Source: Pseudomonadota bacterium
Lineage (GTDB): Bacteria; Pseudomonadota; Gammaproteobacteria; Xanthomonadales; Xanthomonadaceae
Assembly (NCBI GenBank): GCA_025355485.1
Contig: JANXZP010000053.1
Coordinates: 1-7,163, forward strand
Direction of reading: 5' to 3'
DNA: 7,163 bases
The number at the start of each line of letters is the position of its first letter. Within the stretch, counting starts at the first letter, position 1. Shown in pieces: positions 1 to 5,933 of the stretch. The notes beneath the pieces are model-generated. The model saw only the letters and a list, made by a program, of their open reading frames with translations, made no database searches and was not told the origin of the DNA. Made by a program: the position numbers and the translations under genes.

Positions 1-415
1 CATGGTCAATGACGTAGCCGGGGCATCGGCCACTGGTGCGGCCCGTGGATGGGCAAGGATTGTGCCGCTCGAATGCCCGCTTCGCATCCCTGCTGCGCGC
101 GATGCGTCCGTGCCGGTTGCGCTGCACGCCGTAGGCCGCGCGCGTGTTCGGATGACGGCTGTAGAACGGATGCCCAATGCTGCGCGTCCGCGCGCTGTAG
201 TGTGATCCACCGCTGTACCCTCGGCTGCGATAACGCGGGCTGCGATAATCCCGGTAAGACGACGCGTGTGCCGTGTAGTGATAACTGGAAGCGTGGTGGC
301 TACTGGGGCGATAGCCGGAATGACCGTACCCGCCGCCATGCCCGCGCGCGGCAGCCGTTCCGCAGCCGCATGCGAGCATGAACGCCGCACACACCGCCAA
401 TGTCCACAAGCGCAT
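1..415 (-). CDS. Exported HNH-nuclease-family protein, C-terminus off the left edge (partial)
   Basis: Reading leftward from the ATG at 415-413, 138 codons stay open to the window edge with no stop. The start is supported by GGGAGGA at 429-423, seven bases upstream. Residues 1-23 look like a signal peptide: a short basic start, a hydrophobic stretch, then Ala-Ala-Ala as a signal peptidase I site. Residues 24 to about 90 are a low-complexity linker rich in Gly, Ser, Tyr, His and Arg. Residues 95-138 match the front half of a known family of small exported HNH proteins: GRIARS, an Ala-Lys-Arg-Ala-Phe helix, PCPSTG (Cys121), CPGY (Cys131), then VIDH, whose last Asp-His normally begins the metal-binding catalytic motif. 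The Asn and second His of HNH would lie outside the window, so activity cannot be judged. A role in cleaving nucleic acid outside the cytoplasm is inferred from the family and signal peptide. It may lie inside an integrated element. Confidence 0.8.
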   Translation of the reverse strand, partial: MRLWTLAVCAAFMLACGCGTAAARGHGGGYGHSGYRPSSHHASSYHYTAHASSYRDYRSPRYRSRGYSGGSHYSARTRSIGHPFYSRHPNTRAAYGVQRNRHGRIARSRDAKRAFERHNPCPSTGRTSGRCPGYVIDH

Positions 416-465
416 GATCCAATCCTCCCGGCTCGGGCCATCCTACCGCTACGCAGTCAAGGCAT

Positions 466-479
466 GTCGGTGAACCGAC
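466..479. promoter_or_regulatory. 14-bp dyad upstream of the HNH-family gene, possible operator
   Basis: GTCGGT-GA-ACCGAC is a perfect 6-bp inverted repeat around a two-base centre. It lies about 50 bases upstream of the start at 415. The position fits an operator for that gene. No T-run follows on either strand, so it is not a terminator. I cannot assign a regulator, and chance is possible. Confidence 0.25.
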
Positions 480-641
480 CGATTGTCACTGTAGGGTGTA
501 GGGTGAGGCGGTGCGATTCTCTGGCGCGCTCGTGACGCGATACATGCAGGTAGTCGTTTTTTTGCGTGGGCAGCTCGGGAAAACGGTTTTTTTTATGCGC
601 ATGCTGGGGCGCGTGCGCCGCCGCCGCGCCAACATCGTGAA

Positions 642-695
642 GCGACACTTCGCAGGGACACTCTGGGGACACTACAGGGACAGTTCGCTGTGACA
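642..695. repeat. Iterated GGGACA-type direct repeats, 11-13 bp period
   Basis: GGGACA occurs at 655-660, 666-671 and 677-682, exactly 11 bp apart. The first two extend to GGGACACT and the third reads GGGACAGT. Looser copies flank them at 642 (GCGACACT) and 690 (GTGACA), each 13 bp away. Spacing near one helical turn puts the copies on the same face of the DNA, as expected for cooperative protein binding. Since the tRNA fragment begins about 100 bases downstream, arm-type sites for an integrase or its accessory factor are a reasonable guess. Nothing in the window identifies the binder. Confidence 0.5.
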
Positions 696-789
696 ACCGG
701 CAACACGCGACAAAACACGACCGCTGCAAGTATCTGTTTTGCTTGTTTTCAGGTGTTGCAGATGATTGCGGAAAGTTGCGCAAAGCCGG

Positions 790-834
790 TTTGTAATCAG
801 TAGGTCACGGGTTCGACTCCTGTTGCCGGCACCA
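790..834 (+). pseudogene. 3' fragment of tRNA-Thr(UGU), probable attachment-site remnant
   Basis: The fragment can be folded from the anticodon loop onward: loop 790-796 with anticodon TGT at 792-794, the 3' side of the anticodon stem TCAGT at 797-801, variable bases 802-806, T-stem 807-811 paired with 819-823 (one G-T), T-loop TTCGACT at 812-818, acceptor 3' strand 824-830, discriminator A831 and CCA 832-834. The 5' half (acceptor, D-arm, and ACTGA of the anticodon stem) is absent, so it cannot make a tRNA. The antisense frame reads RTRDLLITN, the familiar spurious peptide from the back of tRNA-Thr genes, which supports the identity. GCCGG at 785-789 resembles the tRNA 5' end, so a tRNA gene with an internal deletion is a weaker alternative. 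Confidence 0.8.
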
Positions 835-1008
835 CCCTCCAGCTCCCGCATGCGGTCTTCACGCCACCGCGCATGGCGCAAAGGCGTTCGCCCGACTTGC
901 CGGAATCGGCAGCCCGTCACAGTGCCGGATCGCCGCTGCGGGTGTAGGCTGTAGGCGATCGCTCCGGTTGCGCGCCGTAACGCATCCGGACAAGCCGCAG
1001 GGGGGCGT

Positions 1009-2526
1009 ATGTTCGCGAAGGAAGACGCAGGCAGTATCGCCGCGACAACGGCATCCCGCTGGCGGGTATTGCTGGTCGATGACGAGCCCGATGTCCACAC
1101 CATCACCAAGCTGGCTCTGACGCGATTCGAGCTCGACGGCCGCGGACTGGAGTTCCTGCATGCGCATAGCGCGGCCGAGGCGCGCGTCGTGTTGCAACGC
1201 ACGCCGGACATCGCGCTGGCGATCGTCGATGTGGTGATGGAAAACGAAACCGCGGGCCTCGAACTCGCGCGCTGGATGCGCCACGACCTCAACAACCGTT
1301 TCACCCGGATCGTCCTGCGCACCGGCCAACCCGGGCAGGCGCCGGAAGAAAAGGTGATCGTCGAGTACGACATCAACGATTACAAGGAAAAGACCGAGCT
1401 CGACCGCAAGAAATTGTTCACCACGGTTTTTTCCGCGTTGCGCGCGTACCGCGACATCATGCGGATCGACGAGGCGCGGCGTTACCAGGAACGTTTCCGG
1501 ATCGGTCTGGAGGCGGTGCTCAATGCCTCGGCGCACGTGCTCGAACAGCGCTCGCTGCGCGATTTCGCCAACGGTTTGCTGCAACAGGTCGCCTCGCTGC
1601 TGCACTTGGACGATCGCGGCGTGCTGGTCCGACTCAGCGCCCTGCATGCGAAATCGCGCTACGAAGTGCTGGCCAGCGTAGGCCAGTGCCTCGACGAGCA
1701 CGGCGAGATCGTACCGGAAATCGTCCACGCCCTGCAGCGGGCCGAACAGGCGCGCCATCACATCATCCAGGACGGCTGTTTCGTCGGTTACTTCCCGTCC
1801 CAGCACGTCACCGCATCGCTGCTGTACCTCAATGGCGTGACCGAGGTCGATGAACTCGACATGCGCCTGATCGACATCTTCTCGACCCACGTTACCCTGG
1901 CGTTCGAGAACCTGCTGCTGAACAAGGAAGTCTTCGACACCCAGACCGAGCTGATCGACAAGCTCGGCGACGTGATCGAATCGCGCTCGTCCGAAACCGG
2001 CAACCACGTGCGCCGCATGTCCGAGGTCAGTTACCTGCTGTCGCTTGCGCTCGGGCTCGACGAGAACGAAGCCGAACTGGTCAAGCGCGCCGCGCCGATG
2101 CACGACATCGGCAAGGTCGCGATCCCCGACGAGATCCTGCTCAAGCCCGAACACCTCGATGCCGAGCAGTGGACGGTCATGCGCCAGCATCCGACCATCG
2201 GCCACGACATCCTGAAGGGTTCCGAGCGCCCGATCCTCGAGGCTGCGGCGACCATCGCTTATCAGCACCACGAGCGCGTCGACGGCAAGGGTTATCCGCA
2301 GGGGCTCAAGGGCGACCAGATCCACCGGCATGCGCGGATCGTCGCGGTCGCCGACGTGTTCGATGCGCTGACCCACGCGCGTTGCTACAAGCCGGTCTGG
2401 CCGCTGGAGGAAGTGCTCGATTACATCCGCAAGGCCAGTGGCAAGCACCTGGATTCGGTCATCGTCGAGACGCTGTTCGCAAACCTCGATGCCGTGCTCG
2501 AAGTGAACGCGCGCTTCCCAGACTGA
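1009..2526 (+). CDS. Response regulator with DUF3369 and HD-GYP domains (cyclic-di-GMP phosphodiesterase)
   Basis: The 505-residue protein has three parts. Residues about 18-140 are a receiver domain with acidic pair Asp24-Asp25, phosphoacceptor Asp74, Thr105 and conserved Lys126. Residues about 145-315 match DUF3369, a sensor-like linker found in this family. Residues about 320-480 are an HD-GYP domain with its expected metal ligands: His333, HDIGK (His365-Asp366), His394, His420-His421, Asp449, and the full HHERxDGxGYP signature ending at Pro430. The catalytic set looks complete, so hydrolysis of cyclic-di-GMP in the cytoplasm, controlled by phosphorylation, is the likely role. It would lower the second messenger and favour motility or dispersal over biofilm. 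The ATG at 1009 follows a G-rich ribosome binding site at 997-1005. The gene is convergent with the histidine kinase, 12 bases apart, and that kinase is a candidate partner. Nothing looks truncated. Confidence 0.93.
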   Translation: MFAKEDAGSIAATTASRWRVLLVDDEPDVHTITKLALTRFELDGRGLEFLHAHSAAEARVVLQRTPDIALAIVDVVMENETAGLELARWMRHDLNNRFTRIVLRTGQPGQAPEEKVIVEYDINDYKEKTELDRKKLFTTVFSALRAYRDIMRIDEARRYQERFRIGLEAVLNASAHVLEQRSLRDFANGLLQQVASLLHLDDRGVLVRLSALHAKSRYEVLASVGQCLDEHGEIVPEIVHALQRAEQARHHIIQDGCFVGYFPSQHVTASLLYLNGVTEVDELDMRLIDIFSTHVTLAFENLLLNKEVFDTQTELIDKLGDVIESRSSETGNHVRRMSEVSYLLSLALGLDENEAELVKRAAPMHDIGKVAIPDEILLKPEHLDAEQWTVMRQHPTIGHDILKGSERPILEAAATIAYQHHERVDGKGYPQGLKGDQIHRHARIVAVADVFDALTHARCYKPVWPLEEVLDYIRKASGKHLDSVIVETLFANLDAVLEVNARFPD

Positions 2527-2538
2527 TTCCGCCTGCGA

Positions 2539-4551
2539 TCAGATTGCGTTCGTCGCCGACTGCGGGGGTTGCACCGGCAGCCGAATCCGGTAATGCAGGC
2601 CCGACCCGGGGGCGCTGTCGACCGCGATGCTGCCACCGAGCTTGGCGGTGACCAGGTTGTAGATGATGTTCGCTCCCAAGCCACTGCCGCCGCGCCCGCG
2701 CTTGGTCGTGTAGAACGGGTCGAACAGATGCTTGAGCGCGTCGGGCGCCATCCCGCTGCCGTTGTCCTGGTAGTCGATGGTCAGGGTCGCATCCTTGCGC
2801 TGCGCGGCGATCAGGATGCGTCCTTCCTCGATGTGTTCGAAGCCGTGGATGATCGAGTTGATCACCAGGTTGGTGAGGATCTGCGACAGCGCGCCGGGAA
2901 CGCTGTGCACGCGCAGCTCGGGATCGCATTCGACCGCGATCGCATGGCGGGTGCGCTTGAGCTTCGGTCGCAGCGACTTCAGCGTTTCCTCGATGTACTC
3001 GGCCAGCGCGATCTCGCGGATGTCGTCGGAGGATTGATCCACCGCGACCTGCTTGAAGCTGCGAATCAGGCCGCTCGCGCGTTGGGTGTTGGTGGTCAGT
3101 ATGCGCAGGATCTCGTCGGTGGACTCGAAGAACGCCTGCAGGTTGTTTTCGGTGAGGCTCTTTTCCGCGAGCGCCTGGCGCACCTGCAGGATCTCCTCGG
3201 CGAGGTGGCTCACCGCGGTCACGCAGATGCCCAGCGGCGTGTTGACCTCGTGCGCGATGCCGGCGACCAGCGCACCGAGCGAGGCGAGCTTTTCCTGCCG
3301 CACCAGTTCGCCTTGCGCCATGCCCAGGTGCATCAGGGTCGTTTCGAGTTCGCGATTCTTCGCCTGCAGGGCCTCGCTGCCCGCCGCGAGGTGCGCGTGC
3401 GCCGTACGCAGCGCCTCGTCGGCCTGTTTGCGCGACAACGCCGCCGCGATGTGATCGGCGACGAAGGTCAGCAGCTTGAGGTCGTCGTCGTCGTAGCCGA
3501 TCGCCGGGTCGTAACTTTGCAGGATGATCGCGCCCAGCACCTTGCTCTGGTAGAACATCGGCGCGCCCATCCAGACGTTGATGGTGTCGGTGTCGCCGTA
3601 CACGTTGCGCATCTGGCCCGCGTCCAGCAAGGCATGGAATCGTGCGTGGTCGATCAGTTGCGGCTGGCGGGTGCGCAACACGAAACCGGTCAATCCGTCC
3701 CCGGCCGGGCGCCGGTAGTCCGGGGACAATGGCTCGTCATGTTCATCGACGTGGTAGGGGAACCTGACCACGTCGTTCGCCTTGTCGTACAACATGACGG
3801 CGAAGTTCTTGGCGTACAACAGTTCGCCCATGATCCGGTGCAGTTCGGCGTAGAAGCGGTCGAGGTCGATGTCCTTCATCGACAGCGCGGAAATCTCATA
3901 CAGCGCGCGTTGCAGTTTCTCTCCGCGGCGGCGCTCGGCGATCTCAAGTTCGAGGCTGCGGGTGCGTTCGGCGATGGCTTTCTCGAGGCGCACGGCGGAC
4001 TGCACCTGCTCGATCGCGTCGGCGACGTGCTCGGACATCAGGCCGAACAGCGCGATGTCCTCGTCGGAATACCGGAAGCCCGGCACGTAGCTCTGGACCA
4101 CGATCGCGCCGAAGGTGTCGCCTTCGTTGCCGATCAGTGGCATCCCGACCCAGTGTTCGGCAGGAGGACCCGAGCCCCATCGCTGGCCCGAAGCGTTGCG
4201 CGCGGCGATTTGCTCGATCGTGACGCCAAGCGGTTCGCCGCGCCGGATGATCCACGCCGTAGGCGACTCCTCGCTCGGCGGCAGCGGAATCAGGGTCGCC
4301 GGATCGACAACGTCTTCCTTCTCGTCGACCCGATACACGAAGCGCATCGCGTCGGCCTTGGCCTCGTACAAGGCTATGTAGAAATTGCGCGCGTGCATCA
4401 AGCTGGCGATCGCCTCGTGCACCGCCTGGAAAAAACTCGGCAGGTCCTGCCGGCGGGCCGAGCGCCGGTTGATGTCCAGCAGCACGGACTGAACCGCTTC
4501 CAGCCGCGCCAGGCGTTGTGCCGCCTGCGACGGACTCATGGCGGCGTTCAT
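2539..4551 (-). CDS. Soluble sensor histidine kinase with two GAF domains
   Basis: With the start at 4551 the protein has 670 residues and no membrane segment or signal peptide, so it should sense a cytoplasmic cue. Residues about 36-180 and 231-371 are two GAF domains that resemble each other (FGAIVVQSY and LGAIILQSY at matching places), suggesting an internal duplication. Charged, helical linkers follow each one. The kinase core has the H-box IAHEVNTPLG with phosphorylated His434, the N-box with Asn561 and Asn565, the G1 box DNGSGM at about 596-601, an F-box DPFYTTK, and the G2 box GGSGLG at 621-626. There is no receiver domain, so phosphate must pass to a separate regulator. Start choice: AAGGG at 4564-4560 sits eight bases before this ATG. 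In-frame ATGs at 4590 and 4653 are possible but have worse spacing or no site. The signal bound is unknown. Confidence 0.92.
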   Translation of the reverse strand: MNAAMSPSQAAQRLARLEAVQSVLLDINRRSARRQDLPSFFQAVHEAIASLMHARNFYIALYEAKADAMRFVYRVDEKEDVVDPATLIPLPPSEESPTAWIIRRGEPLGVTIEQIAARNASGQRWGSGPPAEHWVGMPLIGNEGDTFGAIVVQSYVPGFRYSDEDIALFGLMSEHVADAIEQVQSAVRLEKAIAERTRSLELEIAERRRGEKLQRALYEISALSMKDIDLDRFYAELHRIMGELLYAKNFAVMLYDKANDVVRFPYHVDEHDEPLSPDYRRPAGDGLTGFVLRTRQPQLIDHARFHALLDAGQMRNVYGDTDTINVWMGAPMFYQSKVLGAIILQSYDPAIGYDDDDLKLLTFVADHIAAALSRKQADEALRTAHAHLAAGSEALQAKNRELETTLMHLGMAQGELVRQEKLASLGALVAGIAHEVNTPLGICVTAVSHLAEEILQVRQALAEKSLTENNLQAFFESTDEILRILTTNTQRASGLIRSFKQVAVDQSSDDIREIALAEYIEETLKSLRPKLKRTRHAIAVECDPELRVHSVPGALSQILTNLVINSIIHGFEHIEEGRILIAAQRKDATLTIDYQDNGSGMAPDALKHLFDPFYTTKRGRGGSGLGANIIYNLVTAKLGGSIAVDSAPGSGLHYRIRLPVQPPQSATNAI

Positions 4552-4640
4552 GGCGATTTCCCTTGCAGCTTCCTGCCGGTGTCCACTCATTGTCCCCGCA
4601 GATGCAGTACTCCAGCATGCTACGCGATCCTCGAGGCGAC

Positions 4641-4646
4641 TAGAAT
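4641..4646 (+). promoter_or_regulatory. TAGAAT, probable -10 box of the arginase gene
   Basis: TAGAAT lies 82 bases upstream of the arginase start in a 177-base divergent region. A near-identical context (GAC, TAGAAT, then CGCCAA) recurs before the lipoprotein gene at 5676, which raises confidence in both. No good -35 element is visible at 16-18 bp spacing. I saw no convincing opposing promoter for the kinase gene. Confidence 0.45.
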
Positions 4647-4728
4647 GCGCCAAAGGTCCCGTGCCAGGCGCTGCCTATCGTCAACGGCGATGCCGAGCCA
4701 TGCGGGACCACGCCAGGGGGAACTGTAA

Positions 4729-5655
4729 ATGCCTGACCAAGCACCCAGAACCATCGCCCTGATCGGCGCACCCACCGATATCGGCGCGGGCGATCGCGGC
4801 GCATCGATGGGGCCCGAAGCGCTGCGCGTGGCTGGGCTCGCCGAGGCGTTGCGCGAGCGTGGGCTGCACGTCGTCGACCGCGGCAACCTGGTCGGGCCGT
4901 CGAATCCATGGCAGCCGCCGGTGGATGGTTATCGACACCTCGACGAAGTGGTCGCATGGAACCGGCTGGTGATGGGCGCGATGTACGACGAACTCGAAGG
5001 CGGGCACCTGCCGGTCCTGCTCGGCGGCGACCACTGCCTGGGCACCGGCTCGATCACCGCGGTCGCGCGCTGGTGCCGCGAACGCAACAAGACCTTGCGC
5101 GTGATGTGGCTGGACGCGCACGCCGACTTCAACACCCACGAAGTCACGCCGTCGGGCAACATCCATGGGATGCCGGTCGCCTGCCTGTGCGGGATCGGTC
5201 CGCACGCATTGACCCACCTCGGCGGCAGCGCTCCCGCGATCACGCCCGGCATGCTGCGGCAGATCGGAATCCGTTCGGTCGATCCGGGCGAAAAGAAGTT
5301 GGTGCAGCAATACAACATCGACATCTACGACATGCGCTACATCGACGAGATCGGCATGAAGCGCGCGATGGAGGAAGCGCTCGAAGGCGTCGACGCGAAC
5401 ACCCACCTGCACGTGAGTTTCGACGTGGATTTCCTCGATCCTTCGATCGCGCCGGCGGTCGGCACCACCGTGCCGGGCGGGCCGAACTACCGCGAGGCGC
5501 AGCTGGTGATGGAAATGATCGCCGATACCGGACTGATGGGTTCGCTCGACATCATGGAACTCAATCCGGCATTCGACGACCACAACCGTACCGCGCGGCT
5601 CGCCGTGGATCTGGTCGAAAGCCTGTTCGGCAAATCGACCCTGATGCGGGCGTGA
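4729..5655 (+). CDS. rocF: Arginase (L-arginine amidinohydrolase)
   Basis: The 308-residue protein is full length for an arginase. This Mn2+ enzyme splits L-arginine into L-ornithine and urea in the cytoplasm, feeding arginine breakdown and ornithine supply. All three family signatures are intact: GGDHCLGTG with His102, DAHADFN with Asp129, His131 and Asp133, and SFDVDFLDP with Asp232 and Asp234, which together form the two-manganese site. His146 in the GNIHG loop and Glu277 in IMELNP match the catalytic and substrate-guanidinium positions of known arginases. The SGNIHG loop and overall length favour arginase over agmatinase or formiminoglutamase. The ATG at 4729 follows AGGGGGAA at 4715-4722 with about six bases spacing. 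It is divergent from the histidine kinase gene and followed by a small lipoprotein gene 53 bases downstream. No other arginine-pathway gene is beside it, so regulation by arginine cannot be read from the window. Confidence 0.95.
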   Translation: MPDQAPRTIALIGAPTDIGAGDRGASMGPEALRVAGLAEALRERGLHVVDRGNLVGPSNPWQPPVDGYRHLDEVVAWNRLVMGAMYDELEGGHLPVLLGGDHCLGTGSITAVARWCRERNKTLRVMWLDAHADFNTHEVTPSGNIHGMPVACLCGIGPHALTHLGGSAPAITPGMLRQIGIRSVDPGEKKLVQQYNIDIYDMRYIDEIGMKRAMEEALEGVDANTHLHVSFDVDFLDPSIAPAVGTTVPGGPNYREAQLVMEMIADTGLMGSLDIMELNPAFDDHNRTARLAVDLVESLFGKSTLMRA

Positions 5656-5675
5656 TGGCGCGCAGGCATCGGACG

Positions 5676-5681
5676 TAGAAT
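5676..5681 (+). promoter_or_regulatory. TAGAAT, probable -10 box of the small lipoprotein gene
   Basis: TAGAAT lies 27 bases upstream of the lipoprotein start, giving a leader of about 20 bases. It falls just after the arginase stop codon, and any -35 element would overlap that gene's end (TGATGG at 5653-5658 is a weak match). Its surroundings resemble the box before arginase. Confidence 0.4.
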
Positions 5682-5708
5682 CGAATCGCCAATCAAGGAG
5701 CCATGCCC

Positions 5709-5816
5709 ATGAAGCGTCTGATTGCAATCGCGATGCTGTCCGTGTTCGCCATCCTGCTGGCCGGTTGCCACGCCGTCACCAACCACGACATCAAGCCGGT
5801 CAGCAGCGCGGGTTGA
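5709..5816 (+). CDS. Small lipoprotein, 35 residues, function unknown
   Basis: The frame begins Met-Lys-Arg, then has a hydrophobic segment at residues 4-18 and a textbook lipobox LAGC with Cys20 as the lipid-attachment site. Only 16 residues would remain after processing. The start at 5709 is chosen because the strong AAGGAG at 5695-5700 is eight bases upstream. The in-frame ATG at 5703 is only two bases from it. Size and layout recall entericidin-type membrane lipoproteins, but the mature part lacks the usual entericidin pattern, so I give no family. It is the first gene after arginase on the same strand and may be read from its own promoter or by readthrough. The next gene is on the opposite strand, past a terminator. 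The strong ribosome binding site and lipobox argue that this short frame is real. Confidence 0.72.
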   Translation: MKRLIAIAMLSVFAILLAGCHAVTNHDIKPVSSAG

Positions 5817-5876
5817 GCGGATGCGGTGGCGTTCGGCGTGACGCAAGCGAACGCCGATACCGTAGTTTGCGGAGCA

Positions 5877-5906
5877 CAAGAAAACGGGCCGGCAAGAACC
5901 GGCCCG
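5877..5906 (-). terminator. Intrinsic terminator of the minus-strand unknown gene
   Basis: A perfect 8-bp GC stem (CGGGCCGG at 5885-5892, CCGGCCCG at 5899-5906) with a six-base loop is followed, reading leftward, by TTTTCTTG. It starts 27 bases past the stop codon of the minus-strand gene. On the plus strand the stem is followed only by CTTCGTC, so it would be weak for transcripts arriving from the lipoprotein gene, though it may still slow them. Confidence 0.85.
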
Positions 5907-5933
5907 CTTCGTCATGCGATTGCGTTCGGAGAT

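Larger units (their letters stand above)
416..789. other. 374-base stretch without a credible gene
   Basis: Short open frames exist on both strands here, but none has a recognisable product or a good ribosome binding site. The minus-strand frame from 783 and the plus-strand frame from 511 are best read as chance. The stretch holds a 14-bp dyad at 466-479, a twofold TGTAGGG tandem at 490-503, T-tracts at 557-563 and 587-594 (30 bases apart, so on one face of the helix), the GGGACA repeat series, and the 8-bp palindrome TTGCGCAA at 776-783 just before the tRNA fragment. T-tracts, iterated sites and a nearby tRNA end would fit the recombination arm of an attachment site, which is inference. Confidence 0.5.
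1..834. mobile_element. Possible end of a tRNA-integrated genomic island (extends left)
   Basis: When an element integrates at the 3' end of a tRNA gene, one junction keeps a whole tRNA and the other keeps only the duplicated 3' end. The lone tRNA-Thr 3' fragment at 790-834 has the form of the second junction. In that case sequence to its left belongs to the element and sequence to its right is native chromosome. The left side also differs in texture: it has T-tracts, short direct repeats and a gene-poor stretch, whereas the right side is dense high-GC coding sequence. No integrase, excisionase or second junction is visible, so the call rests on the fragment alone. Confidence 0.35.

Noticed and set aside
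457..783. Minus-strand open frame of 108 codons between the HNH-family gene and the tRNA fragment
   Set aside because: It has no recognisable domain and no good ribosome binding site, and runs across T-tracts and repeats. An integrase remnant was considered, but no catalytic motif is present.
898..911. Hairpin TGCCG-GAAT-CGGCA after the tRNA fragment
   Set aside because: It is short and has no T-run. It could be a decayed tRNA terminator, but nothing supports that over chance.
943..956. Tandem TGTAGGC twice, upstream of the HD-GYP gene
   Set aside because: Two copies of seven bases are too few to call a repeat array or operator. It resembles the TGTAGGG pair at 490-503 only loosely.
672..1376. 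Minus-strand open frame containing RTRDLLITN
   Set aside because: This peptide is the well-known spurious product of reading a tRNA-Thr gene backwards. It identifies the tRNA fragment and not a protein.
859..2448. Minus-strand open frame of 529 codons opposite the HD-GYP regulator
   Set aside because: It is a shadow of the strong third-position GC bias. The plus frame has complete domain motifs, while this one has none and no ribosome binding site.
2523..2542. Inverted repeat CTGAT-ATCAG between the convergent stop codons
   Set aside because: Five weak pairs with a ten-base loop and no T-run on either side do not make a terminator.
2569..4728. Plus-strand open frame of 719 codons opposite the histidine kinase, ending just before arginase
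   Set aside because: The minus frame holds all kinase boxes. The plus frame reads as repetitive Val/Arg/Asp/Gln-rich sequence typical of antisense translation in high-GC DNA.
4681..5727. Minus-strand open frame of 348 codons opposite arginase
   Set aside because: It is antisense to a gene with every arginase signature intact, and has no motif of its own.
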